Shown: positions 45,301-56,545 of the stretch, in pieces
Numbering within the stretch: the stretch's first letter is position 1
Layout of the letters: the number at the start of each line of letters is the position of its first letter
NCBI RefSeq assembly: GCF_932526225.1
Contig: NC_064043.1
Location: 15,684,085 to 15,748,084, forward strand
Direction of reading: 5' to 3'
Source: Nematostella vectensis
Taxonomy: Eukaryota > Cnidaria > Anthozoa > Actiniaria > Edwardsiidae
Length of the DNA stretch: 64,000 bases
Notes under the pieces: model-generated
Database searches by the model: none
Seen by the model: the letters and a program-made list of their open reading frames with translations, nothing else
Told to the model about the DNA's origin: nothing
Made by a program: the position numbers and the translations under genes

Positions 45301-48006
45301 TTTACATAACGCCAGCGAAAGTAGCTCATGCCCATAGAATTGGGCAAAGCCACAAGAGCCGTTTAGGCAAAAACAAACTGACTAGGCGGTTTCAAACATT
45401 TCTGGATCAAATTGGAATGCACCAGGCCCCGTCTTAGGGCTAACATGATTGTTACTGTTGTTTATTATAATAAAAAGTTCTTACGTATAATTACAGCCCG
45501 ATTTACGCTAATTTAGGGGCGAAAATAGCGAAACCTCTATTAAGCGGTCAACCTCTATTAAGCGGTCACTAAGCTAAGTCCCGAGGGTGACCGCTTAATA
45601 GAGGTTCGACTGTATATATAGTACAGAGGCTTGTTAAGGGGAGATACTTAAAAAAGAAAATGGTCTGTTGAATAGACAAATGAATCCTTTACTCAAAATC
45701 CTTGTTACATGCTGTTAGTCTTTCTGGGAATGCCCTAATGACTTATTTATTCTTGGGTTGCCTCAGTAATCAAAGGCAAAGAGGTAGGGGAAGAAGAGGG
45801 AGAGGAGGAGAGTCAGGCCAAGTTGTTTTTTTCAGAGGGGTATAAAACCCTTGCTGTCTAAATAGGGACTGCAAACCACATGTGGCTGGGATCGCTCTAT
45901 TAAATGGAAGCCATCTTTATCAAACCTTAATAACCTGTCAAAATATTTCCATTTCCCCTTGTCGATGCCTGAGAATGTGACCACAGTATTTCCTCTCTCC
46001 ATTGTTTTTCTTTATGTTTATTTCAGTGCAGCGTATTGTGTTGTCGGGACTGCAACTCAACTATTGCTTATAAAAATGAGCTTTTCAGGTGGGTAAGAAA
46101 AGGAATTTTTTTCATTACTTTTCTAGATTATCATTTGTTTGTAAGTTTCAAATTTCTTTATACCACCTTCTACCTCTCCCCTCGATTCCTGTCAATCCCA
46201 TGGCCATGTCAACCCTGTAGTAATGTAGATGTTCCTTGTGTGCCCAGTATATCCCTGGATGGCCCTCCCCCCTCGATTCCTGTCAATCCCATGGCCATGT
46301 CAACCCTGTAGTAATGTAGATGTCCCTTGTGTGCCCAGTATATCCCTGGATGGCCCTCTCCCCTCGATTCCTGTCAATCCCATGGCCATGTCAACCCTGT
46401 AGTAATTTAGATGTCCCTTGTGTGCCCAGTATATCCCTGGATGGCCCTCCCCCCTCGATTCCTGTCAATCCCATGGCCATGTCAACCCTGTAGTAATGTA
46501 GATGTCCCTTGTGTGCCCAGTATGTCGCTGGATGGCCCTTTAGGCGCCTATGTGAACCCTGGTGGGTTTGTGCACGAGACGCTCACATTCTATAAAGCGC
46601 TGGGCATTCGCCTCCGGGGGCACCCCACTGCGGAAAACAGCTGGTTTCCAGGGTGAGTAGTATGTAAATTATAGCGATACTTCGATTTCTGGCACCGCCA
46701 TCCATAGAGTATATGAGTTCTCGATGATGCAACTTTGAGCCATATAACGATATGTCAAGGGACCTCATGCGATCTACTTGAATTTAATTTGTTGTTTTTC
46801 GTCAGGACACAAAAACCTGTCCACAATCTTTCAAATAATACAAAACAATTGATGACATCAGTTAAGGGTAAAGATGACGTCAGTTAAGGGTAAAGATGAC
46901 GTCAGTAAAGGGTAAAGATGACATCAGTAAAGGGTAAAGATGACATCAGTAAAGGATAAAGATGACGTCAGTAAAGGGTAAAGATGACATCAGTAAAGAG
47001 TAAAGATGACGTTAGTAAAGGATAAAGATGACGTCAGTAAAAGGTAAAGATGACATCAGTAAAGGGTAAAGATGACGTCAGTAAAGGGTAAAGATGACAT
47101 CAGTAAAGGGTAAAGATGATATCAGTAAAGGTTAAAGATGACGTCAGTAAAGGGTAAAGATGACGTCAGTAAAGGATAAAGATGACGTCAGTAAAGGGTA
47201 AAGATGATATCAGTAAAAGGTAAAGATGACATCAGTAAAGGGTAAAGATGACGTCAGTAAAGGGTAAAGATGACGACAGTAAAGAATAAAGATGAATGTT
47301 GAATGAGAGCCCCCGTCTTGAATGATGGCACCTCTCGAAACCCTATGACACTACCTTATTACACTTAATTTTCACACACACAAAAATTCGCAAAGTTGTG
47401 AAAACCGAAAAATACGCGGAATTAAATGACGTTAAATAAATTGACATAAGCGCCCCCCCCCCCCCCCCCCCCCCGTCGAATAAGTCTCCTACACAGAGGC
47501 CGTGAAACTACGGTCAACATTTCACAATATGTATATGATGGGTCCACTTTCCAGCCTAGAAACTTGTATTACCCGTTACCAGATACGCCTAGAAACTTGT
47601 ATTATCCGTTACCAGATACGCCTAGAAACTTGTATTATCCGTTACCAGATACGCCTAGAAACTTGTATTATCCGTTACCAGAAACGCCAAGAAACTTGTA
47701 TTATCCGTTACCAGATACGCCTAGAAACTTGTATTATCCGTTACCAGATACGCCTAGAAACTTGTATTATCCGTTACCAGAAACGCCAAGAAACTTGTAT
47801 TATCCGTTACCAGATACGCCTAGAAACTTGTATTATCCGTTACCAGATACGCCTGGACGATTGCCGAGTGTCAACAGTGCTCCAATCACCTCGGCTGGCG
47901 GTTTAGCGCCATCAAGAAAGGCTTGAGTCCCGGCAAGTTCTGGGGATTGACGCGGTCTTCGCTCAAACCTTCCATGAAGGACGAAGGGATAACGGATGAC
48001 AGTTAG
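40086..48006 (+). CDS. CRBN: Cereblon second copy (block B), complete frame
   Basis: Exons: 40086-40197, 40575-40654, 41377-41517, 41808-41869, 42408-42566, 43064-43247, 43496-43549, 43931-44015, 44230-44345, 46027-46088, 46521-46652, 47847-48006. Exon lengths equal those of block A, so a 448-aa product is still encoded. Changes include Pro to His in exon 2 and Lys to Arg at the end of exon 6. CULT-domain cysteines and tryptophans are kept. Two features may weaken expression: a 38-bp deletion that removes the pyrimidine-rich tract before the exon 4 acceptor, and a 1171-bp pogo-like element in intron 9. The junction minisatellites of exon 11, exon 12 and the stop codon are present with different copy numbers. 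Confidence 0.9.
44442..45612. mobile_element. Pogo/Tigger-like element inserted in CRBN-B intron 9
   Basis: Starts cagtctaacctctattaagc and ends with the inverse (cttaatagaggttcgactg), with additional subterminal copies of ctctattaagcggtc at both ends. It is flanked by TA on each side. Removing the element and one TA gives exactly the block A sequence (gaaatatatatagt near 27546), so block A is the empty site. CAGT ends, TA duplication and the cctctattaag motif fit the pogo branch of Tc1/mariner. It encodes no transposase, only one minus-strand ORF with a HIRAN-like domain. Confidence 0.9.
44723..45226 (-). CDS. HIRAN-like domain protein carried by the pogo-like element (167 aa)
   Basis: Single open frame from [14 protein letters not shown]. 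Residues about 20-135 resemble a HIRAN domain: [52 protein letters not shown], then [21 protein letters not shown] domains bind 3' single-stranded DNA ends, as in the HLTF fork-remodelling protein, where they are fused to a helicase; here the domain stands alone. The key small residues and the DPNA motif are present. The rest is short and charged. The ORF lies wholly between the element's terminal repeats, so it is element cargo or a captured host gene. The family assignment is from pattern recognition. Confidence 0.65.
   Translation of the reverse strand: MEVESKTRSALPYPKTHKSDPVAFIRGYHEYMTEWEPALEDVYKLMREPTNIKDPNAVAIVREKADKTVMDGSGHPNTLVDDYEVIRHIPKLMSTWVTKYLKRPTNCEKVVVKGKWVNRGGGYGLEIPCEYIFEGDSFSSSWLKRKLVIEEFDATDSHKTTQVSQDD
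46190..46520 (+). repeat. Block B copy of the exon 11 acceptor array
   Basis: Four copies of the roughly 98-bp unit found at 28100-28458, ending at the CRBN-B exon 11 acceptor. The unit count is the same; single-base differences are scattered. Confidence 0.85.
46855..47293 (+). repeat. Block B copy of the 22-bp CRE-like array
   Basis: About 20 copies, with a different order of tgacgtca, tgacatca and tgatatca variants from block A, showing that the array has rearranged since duplication or between alleles. Confidence 0.85.
47575..47846 (+). repeat. Block B copy of the exon 12 acceptor array
   Basis: About nine 33-bp units against about sixteen in block A, with new variants ending cagaaacgccaag that are absent from block A. 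Confidence 0.85.
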
Positions 48007-48245
48007 TGAACGAAGGGATAACGGATGACAGTGTAACGGAGGGATAACGGATGACAGTGTAACGGAGGGATAACGGATGACAGTGTAACGAAGGGATAAC
48101 GAATGACAGTTTAACGAAGGGATAACGGATGACAGTTTAACGAAGGGATAACGGATGACAGTTTAACGAAGGGATAACGAATGACAGTGTAACGAAGGGA
48201 TAACGGATGACAGTTTAACGAAGGGATAACGGATGACAGTGTAGT
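47985..48245 (+). repeat. Block B copy of the CRBN stop-codon array
   Basis: About ten 26-bp copies against six in block A; the first copy is coding and holds the stop at 48004-48006. Confidence 0.85.
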
Positions 48246-49208
48246 AGAGAGGTTCTTTAGTTCCACAGTATGTTATATTTTCCTGGTTTTTACATCGCGC
48301 ATAATTTGGTTTCACTGCTCACATGCCAGGCCCGTATCCAGGATTTTTCTGGGGGGGGGGGGGGGGGGTGCGAAATCCGATTAGTTTGGTGCCTGTTTTG
48401 TGTAACCCGCTTATGCCTTATGGTTTCGTCTACAAATAGCACGTCTATTCCGAACCTGAAGTGGGTTTTCTGCCGTTGTGTGTATGTGTGTGGGGGTTGG
48501 GAAATGCGGACGCACCCCCCCCCCCCCCCCCCCCCCGTGCCTGCATGCATAGGTAAATTCTCGCTGATGAAATTCCCTCTCCATTCCTCAAGGTAGTACT
48601 CTTTTTAGAAAAAGAATGAAATAAATAAAACTCTTTAATAATACCAGTAATGATGTTTTAAATTCGGGTTCAAATGTATATGTTTATCGCGCGAAGAATT
48701 AAGAATGGGGGGATGTTAAAATAACCCCTTTTGGCAAAATTCCTGGGATCAGGAATTTCCAGGGCCCTTCAATGAACAGCTAGTATTCAAGAAAGCATCA
48801 GTTGTAAAATTAAGGTACACGAATATTTGGAATAAAAGGAGCATAATTTACTTTTGCGAAATTTAGTAACCGTAAACACTTACCTTTCGGTCGCAAAACC
48901 GTTCGAACTGACGTTATTTGAAAAAACAGTGTACATTTGTTCACAACGCTGTTGGCCAAAAAACCTTGATTACTGTCTATTTGCTTGGATGCGATATTCA
49001 AGATCATCCATTCCCTGGATAAATCTGTGAGTATCCAGATCTGGTGAAGGTGTTTGGAGGCTTTATAGGAGTGACAGAATTAAACATGTAATTGGCTTCT
49101 TTCATACGATATACTGCTGTGTAGTCCGAAAAAGTTGCTTGCAAGTAACGCACAATGGGTTTGTGAATAAACGCCACAGCTCAATCACCCTATAGCTTAA
49201 TCACGAGG

Positions 49209-49396
49209 AGGCATTAAACCTTTGTATCAAAGTGGACGTCTTTATTCAACGACATTAAACCTTTGCATCAAAGTGGACGTCTTTATTCAACGACATTAAA
49301 CCTTTGCATCAAAGTGGACGTCTTCATTCAACGACATTTAACCTTTGCATCAAAGTGGACGTCTTTATTTAACGACATTAAACCTTTGCATCAAAC
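49209..49396. repeat. 41-bp minisatellite just beyond block B
   Basis: Between four and five copies of a 41-bp unit (gacattaaacctttgcatca, aagtggacgtctttattcaa, c). It begins about 130 bp right of the block B edge. 49400-50200 holds no gene that I can support; the 148-codon ORF at 49691-50137 is low complexity and unrecognised. Confidence 0.85.
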
Positions 49397-50204
49397 CGTC
49401 GTTTAGAGACATCCAGGTTTTTCGCGATTTCCGGCTGACCGCGAACCTTAAGTGGTCACGTGACCAGGGCTTGCCGTCGCGCCGTTCGAAGTTCTCCTCT
49501 TTCTACGGCTGGGGCCAAAGGTAGACCAAGCTCTTTATTTCTCCCTATTGATATTTACGGTAAACATAGGGCGAAAAACAAAATTAGTGAAAATTACAAA
49601 AAAACAATGTTGAAAAAAACTAGTCTAGTGTCTAGGCCGTATTAAAGCGCCTTTTTCAAGATTCACGATTTGAAATTTTAAACGCAGGAAGTGAAAGGTA
49701 GGAAAGTAATTTTGGACATACCTCACGTTCCGTGCACAAAAATACACTTCCTCCAGCTAAATCGCGCTCAAATCACGACGACATCCTCACAGACAGTTGG
49801 AGTCCAACCAGACCAAACCTCAGCGTCACACGACTTTTCATTGCAGAGGAATCCGGCAGAATATTCGTCTTTTTTTTTTTTTGTCGTAATATGCTTTCCA
49901 ACAATGAATTTGGCAACCGTCAAAATTGCCTCGTCCCCGCGAGCGCAAAAACATCCCGTGTACTTGTGGCTGCGTAGATTTAGAAAGGGTAAAAAAAGGT
50001 GCCTAACTAGTTTTTCTTGCTCGGATATTCTTGTGTACATTTTTTTCTGCTTTGATTTTGGTGTTAAGGGCATTGTTTGTGCCCTAGTCTACGTGTTCGA
50101 CCACAGCAAAAACCTTTTCGATATTAGTACAGACTAATTTCGACGCTCCCTCCCACGGAAGGGACCTCTCTTTTGCTCTCGCGGGGACAGGCATTGTGCT
50201 GGGC

Positions 50205-50315
50205 CTGTACAGGACCCGAAATGATCCCAGGACCCGAAACGATCCCAGGACCCGAAACGATCCCCAAAAGTACCCCAACTGATCCCGGGACCCGAAACAA
50301 TCCCCAAGAGTCCCC
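50205..50315. repeat. Short tandem repeat of ggacccgaaacgatccca
   Basis: Five to six imperfect copies of an 18-19-bp unit (aggacccgaaacgatccc), some interrupted by ccaaaagtaccccaactg. No coding role is evident. Confidence 0.8.
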
Positions 50316-50769
50316 GAAATGAACCCATCCGCATGTAAGACAAATGCATTACTAATACACCACGGTATAGCTAGAGTGACAAATCGTGGCATCGATGCTA
50401 TCCTGCACATACTTAGAAGATGGATCTCTCGTTCGGCGTCTAGAGATTTAAAAATACGTTTGTTTCGATTGGGTAGAGAATGAGTTACAATATAAAAAGA
50501 ATTCTGATTGGTTCGCTTAACGTGTTAGTTATAGTGAAGCTCGATCCACAACAAAATCCCATTCATAGAGCATGCGCAAAGGGCTCGAATTAAAAGTCAC
50601 AAAGTCTCCTGTAAAATTGCTTACCTCTGAGCCTCAGTCGGCTGGAATAAAACTATTTTTTCACAGGTAACAAGACAGTTGTGTTACGAGATTGATAAGT
50701 TAGTGATTTGCTGTCCACTCACGTTATCGGTGAAAAATTTGAATTTTGCGATGTTCATAATCTAACTAA

Positions 50770-50885
50770 TACCCTAGAGACCAGGGGCTCCGAGAGTTTT
50801 TCGATCGAAGCGAGAATTACGACTTGAACCCCCGCCCCCTAGCATGTTGGGAAAAGCGGATATTCAGCCTCTGGAACCCAGGGTA
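50770..50885. mobile_element. Short MITE with taccct...agggta ends
   Basis: Left taccctagagaccaggggct; right cagcctctggaacccagggta, whose inverse starts taccctgggttccagagg. The ends match the family seen at 2021-2481. About 116 bp, non-coding. Confidence 0.6.
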
Positions 50886-51393
50886 TAATCTAACGCATGT
50901 GCATAAACTATTATCGCGCTGTGATGAAAATGCTCGTATTTAAGAGCACACACAGCTTGGTATAGCATTATTTTACTATAAATAAAACCATTTTAGGAAG
51001 ACAAGTTTATGAATGATATTTAATTGGGTTTAGAATATGAAATTTGAATTTAGTGCTCAGGGTAATTCCTGACATTTTGACTTATTGGGCTGCCTGTGTT
51101 GACGGCTGATTGATAACTGATTGTTCCCAGGGGGTGGAAGGAGCTTTCCCCTTTTATAGCGGAACCTCGTGTTTAAAAAACGAGCTCACCCACCCTCGAT
51201 CTGAGATGATTTGAGATTGTTACAAACAGGGGATTCAAAGGGAGTAGGGTAATTTTCCTCGAAAATTTAGTCATTTTCCGAGCACCTACACACCTAGTTC
51301 AGACAATTTCTTTTTCATGCGCAGCTCGTTTTTATTTCATTACCGCCATTTTATATTTAATATTTTCAATCGAGAGGACCTTTTGTAAGAACT

Positions 51394-53815
51394 TTGTATT
51401 GCTCATTGTACATGGTGGGCAAGAACCTTGTATTGCTTATTGTACATGGTGGGCAAGAACCTGGTATTGCTCATTGTACATGGTGGGCAAGAACCTGGTA
51501 TTACTTATTGTACATAGTACATGGTGGGCAAGAACCTGGTATTGCTCATTGTACATGGTGGGCAAGAACCTTGTATTGCTCATTGTACATGGTGGGCAAG
51601 AACCTGGTATTGCTTATTGTACATGGTGGGCAAGAACCTTGTATTGCTTATTGTACATGGTGGGCAAGAACCTGGTATTGCTCATTGTACATGGTGGGCA
51701 AGAACCTGGTATTGCTTATTGTACATGGTGGGCAAGAACCTGGTATTGCTCATTGTACATGGTGGGCAAGAACCTGGTATTACTTATTGTACATAGTACA
51801 TGGTGGGCAAGAACCTGGTATTGCTCATTGTACATGGTGGGCAAGAACCTGGTATTGCTCATTGTACATGGTGGGCAAGAACCTGGTATTGCTTATTGTA
51901 CATGGTGGGCAAGAACCTTGTATTGCTTATTGTACATGGTGGGCAAGAACCTTGTATTGCTCATTGTACATGGTGTGCAAGAACCTGGTATTGCTCATTG
52001 TACATGGTGGGCAAGAACCTTGTATTGCTTATTGTACATGGTGGGCAAGAACCTGGTATTGCTCATTGTACATGGTGTGCAAGAACCTTGTATTGCTCAT
52101 TGTACATGGTGGGCAAGAACATGGTATTGCTCATTGTACATGGTGGGCAAGAACCTGGTATTGCTCATTGTACATGGTGGGCAAGAACATGGTATTGCTC
52201 ATTGTACATGGTGGGCAAGAACCTTGTATTGCTTATTGTACATGGTGTGCAAGAACATGGTATTGCTCATTGTACATGGTGGGCAAGAACCTGGTATTGC
52301 TTATTGTACATGGTGTGCAAGAACCTTGTATTGCTTATTGTACATGGTGGGCAAGAACCTTGTATTGCTCATTGTACATGGTGGGCAAGAACCTGGTATT
52401 GCTTATTGCACATGGTGGGCAAGAACATGGTATTGCTCATTGTACACATTGTACATGGTGGGCAAGAACATGGTATTGCTCATTGTACATGGTGGGCAAG
52501 AACCTTGTATTGCTCATTGTACATGGTGGGCAAGAACCTGGTATTGCTCATTGTACATGGTGGGCAAGAACATGGTATTGCTTATTGTACATGGTGGGCA
52601 AGAACCTGGTATTGCTCATTGTACATGGTGGGCAAGAACCTTGTATTGCTTATTGTACATGGTGGGCAAGAACCTTGTATTGCTCATTGTACATGGTGGG
52701 CAAGAAACATGGTATTGCTTATTGTACATGGTGGGCAAGAACCTGGTATTGCTCATTGTGCACATTGTACATGGTGGGCAAGAACATGGTATTGCTTATT
52801 GTACATGGTGGGCAAGAATCTGGTATTGCTTATTGTACATGGTGGGCAAGAACCTGGTATTGCTTATTGTACATGGTGGGCAAGAACATGGTATTGCTTA
52901 TTGTACATGGTGGGCAAGAACCTGGTATTGCTCATTGTACATGGTGGGCAAGAACCTGGTATTGCCCATTGTACATGGTGGGCAAGAACCTGGTATTGCT
53001 CATTGTACATGGTGGGCAAGAACCTGGTATTGCTTATTGTACATGGTGGGCAAGAACCTGGTATTGCTTATTGTACATGGTGGGCAAGAACCTGGTATTG
53101 CTCATTGTACATGGTGGGCAAGAACCTGGTATTGCTCATTGTACATGGTGGGCAAGAACCTGGTATTGCTCATTGTACATGGTGGGCAAGAACTTGGTAT
53201 TGCTTATTGTACATGGTGGGCAAGAACCTGGTATTGCTTATTGTACATGGTGGGCAAGAACCTGGTATTGCTCATTGTACATGGTGGGCAAGAACCTGGT
53301 ATTGCTTATTGTACATGGTGGGCAAGAACCTGGTATTGCTCATTGTACATGGTGGGCAAGAACCTGGTATTGCTCATTGTACATGGTGGGCAAGAACCTG
53401 GTATTGCTCATTGTACATGGTGGGCAAGAACCTTGTATTGCTCATTGTACATGGTGGGCAAGAACCTGGTATTGCTTATTGTACATGGTGGGCAAGAACC
53501 TGGTATTGCTTATTGTACATGGTGAGCAAGAACCTGGTATTGCTCATTGTACATGGTGGGCAAGAACCTGGTATTGCTCATTGTACATGGTGGGCAAGAA
53601 CCTGGTATTGCTCATTGTACATGGTGGGCAAGAACTTGGTATTGCTCATTGTACATATTGTACATGGTGGGCAAGAACCTGGTATTGCTCATTGTACATG
53701 GTGGGCAAGAACTTGGTATTGCTCATTGTACACATTGTACATGGTGGGCAAGAACCTGGTATTGCTCATTGTACATGGTGGGCAAGAACTTTGTATTGCT
53801 CATAGTACATGGTGG
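51394..53815 (+). repeat. 2.4-kb minisatellite, 34-bp unit, about 70 copies
   Basis: Unit catggtgggcaagaacctgg followed by tattgctcattgta. Variants recur at fixed positions (cctggt/ccttgt/catggt, tgctcat/tgcttat, ggtgggc/ggtgtgc), and a few units have 7-9 extra bases (acatagt, cacattgta). The unit has no stop in any plus-strand frame, so ORFs of up to 803 codons appear; because 34 is not a multiple of three, each ORF simply cycles through the three readings. There is no sign of a real protein. Confidence 0.95.
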
Positions 53816-55339
53816 GCTCTCAATTCTTGACCTTCATAGGGAATCCTGGAAACATTAATCTTATTTAAATATCTAAGAATATCTTATTTTATAAAACTAG
53901 TGTTTACCCATAAAATATTCACGAAAAGCAATTCTTTGGTATGTTTCAATCCTTCAAAGTAAAGAAATGCCTTCCTTTTGAGTCCCCAATATATTTATCT
54001 CATGTGTAGTTCCAGAAAATATCTATACCCCCCCCCCCCCCCCCCCCCCATGGAGGGGGTTGGAGATGGAAATTTGGAATTTTCAACCCCCGGAAAAATA
54101 TGAATACAGTAAATGTTAAGGAAAAAAGGCATTTTACCCCCCCTCCCCCCCACACACACACACACCCCAAGGATTTTCCAATCCCCTAAATGGGGGGTAT
54201 GGCTGTTCTCTGGAACTACACCATATATGATTAACCTTATAAAAATGTGAAAAGGCGCTTGCTATAAAGTACCGCCCGTATTTTAGTATTCCGCACTTTT
54301 TCCTATACGTGTTGGGCATACTGTGTATGATGTTTTTGGCAGAATCGGACAACCCATTGCTGACAACCAAATTCAAACCATGCCAGTACGCGCGTTTGTG
54401 AATAAGAGAGTGGAACGTGAATCCTCACTTCGTTGGCTTTCTTGTGTTATTTGGTGGTCGATTCCATACTTTTAAATGAAAATCGATGTGACATAAAAGG
54501 TATGTGGGTCTGAAAACACAAAATGACCGCCAACTAATTTGTTACGAACAAACCTTTCGCTTTTATAAAAAAAATCGAAGAGTACTTTCTACTTATATCG
54601 AAAGTCTTCAGTTGTAGATAAAAAACTCTATTCTTCCGTTTTCTTGTTTTGTAAATCGCTTTGTTTATGTACGATGGAGCTAAAGAATCTACTTTCTTTT
54701 TGAGGTAGGAATAATGCCTCTCTAAATAACAATAAAAAGACGGTTTGTGTTTTAAAACCTATTTAAATCTAACTACGGCAAGTATTCGAATTCTTTTTCA
54801 GATTTGATTTTCAGCGCGCTCGAAGGTTTGTTTACACATCTTCCGAAATTGTCTAGAATAAGATTTCTCCTCTACGATGATATTTTTAGAGATAGGCTTA
54901 TTACTGTATACTTTTAGTGTGATTTTCTTGAGAGACACGGAGGTCTGAAGGTCGTTAGTCCTTTTTGCTCAGGGAAATAATTTATTTTTGTGCTTCTGTG
55001 GAATCTTGAAAATGGCGCCTTTGCGAGTGTGATCCTCTCGCTTACAAAGACGCGTGAATTAGAACTTTTCTATCCGGTATTATCTTGAAATAAAAACCAT
55101 TTTGCACACCTCCTCTCCGGCAATGTGTGGAAATGGCGTGGTTTCGGAGTTTTCTAGCTCAGCCGTTTTTCCGTAAAAGGTGGACAACAGTCCATTCCTT
55201 AGCGTATTATATATAGTATAAATGTCAAATATTTACCATAAACAGTGCAAAACGTGTGCATATTTCAGAATGTTGATTACAAGGAATTATTTCTTTATAA
55301 ACTCTTGACAGTTATATTTTTTATCCGCGTACATGCAAC
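53816..55339. other. Gene-free interval with one small MITE
   Basis: AT-rich sequence with C and G homopolymers near 54030 and 54140. I found no ORF with protein-like character on either strand. The MITE at 54003-54223 is listed separately. Confidence 0.4.
54003..54223. mobile_element. MITE with tgtgtagttccagaraa ends
   Basis: Left tgtgtagttccagaaaatat and right ctgttctctggaactacacca are inverted copies (about 28 bp, few mismatches), each running inward into C or G tracts. 221 bp, non-coding. Confidence 0.65.
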
Positions 55340-56545
55340 CATAATAAAGGGGATATCTAAGTAAGTCACGTGTCATAATAAAGGGGAGAGCTGCGCGAGT
55401 ACGTCACGTGACATAATAAAGGGGAGTTCTGCTTAAGTACGTCACGTGTCATAATAAAGAGGAGATCTGCTTAACACATTGACCCCTCAACCGGCCTGTA
55501 CCGGCTTTGGGAAGTACCCACAACCCAAAAAATTCATAAATTCAAAATAAACACAACAAGATGAAGATACTCAGGCATCAGTCTAAGGGATAAATGGTCT
55601 TGTAGATATGCATCCAACCAAGGTGTTGGCATCTACTCTTAAGCCAAATAATAGCACAGGTTCTTTGATAAATCTCAAATCGAACAAGGAGAGAAAAGCA
55701 GAATCACCCCTCTCAATAAAACGCTCAAAATACCACACAAGGGAGAGAGATCAGTAAACACAGCTCAAGACACAAATAGATACCTTTATTCTGATCCTCC
55801 AGGTACATTTCCTTGGCCTCAAAACACAATTTCCATTCCTTGAAGGATTGTACAGCCACGAAAATATCTTTACGTATTGCAAAGCATTCTGGGAGATCCA
55901 GGGGAAAATTCACGAGGGGAGGGCCAGTCAACACTCCTCTCCCCAAAGTCAGATGGTTTTTTATAAGTCTTTTCACCCCGTAGCCAAACAAATCAATTCC
56001 AGGTCATACAGGCCCAGAATAGCAGTGTAAACAATTTTGCAATTAATTTGGTTTCAGAAAAGACAGCATTTAGGAGAGCTGTGGTGATTCATTAGAAAAT
56101 TATTTTCTCATCCAGGCAAAGCCAAACAAGAAAAAATCATCATGAATCCACCTTTGCTTGCAAATATCCATAAGCAAAGCACTCAATTATGCCCCAAAAG
56201 ACTTCATGATGTCCTGAGACACTCTCCTAATATGCTCATAGCTGTATTTTTGATGAAAAATACAAGCAACCATCAACTTGTGCTGGCTTCAGCACAACGA
56301 CGAGGGATTAAAAGTGGGGACCGCAAAGCACTGTTGGAAAGCTTGGATACCGCTGACTAGGTGCAGCTGTGTTTGACTTTGACGGGCTGTATAAAACTTA
56401 GAATAGAGGGGGAGGTATCTGCTTTCAGTCTGTTTTTTGTAAATTCAGCTCCAAAAAAGCCAGGAGTCAATGGGTTAAGTACGTCACGTGTCATAATAAA
56501 GGGGAGATCTGCTTAAGAGTACGTCACGTGTCATAATAAAGTGCA
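55340..56545. repeat. 38-bp minisatellite interrupted by a transposon
   Basis: Copies of gtcacgtgtcataataaagg, ggagatctgcttaagtac lie at 55340-55474 and continue at 56475-56545 after a 1000-bp insertion. The unit contains the E-box palindrome cacgtg and cttaag, whose ttaa served as the insertion target. A diverged copy lies beyond the next element, at 58899-58930. Confidence 0.85.
55475..56474. mobile_element. TTAA-flanked element (piggyBac-like MITE), 1000 bp
   Basis: Flanked by ttaa at 55471-55474 and 56475-56478. Ends are cacattgacccctc on the left and the inverse of cccattgactcctgg on the right, so short imperfect terminal repeats. TTAA duplication is characteristic of piggyBac (and Kolobok) elements. 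Internal ORFs are under 95 codons and unrecognised, so it is non-autonomous. Confidence 0.75.

Larger units (their letters stand above)
35140..49081 (+). repeat. Block B of the large direct duplication (13.9 kb)
   Basis: Second copy of 18232-31113, longer mainly because of a 1171-bp pogo-like insertion. Its left edge joins the inverted-arm insertion directly; its right edge continues into unique sequence (aaacatgtaattgg) where block A instead enters the insertion. Confidence 0.95.

Noticed and set aside
49691..50137. 148-codon ORF and its antisense 101-codon ORF
   Set aside because: Low-complexity Phe and Lys runs come from homopolymers, and there is no domain on either strand.
51394..53858. 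ORFs of 803, 708 and 676 codons on the plus strand
   Set aside because: They are three readings of the same 34-bp minisatellite; composition follows the unit and there is no start context, intron or domain.
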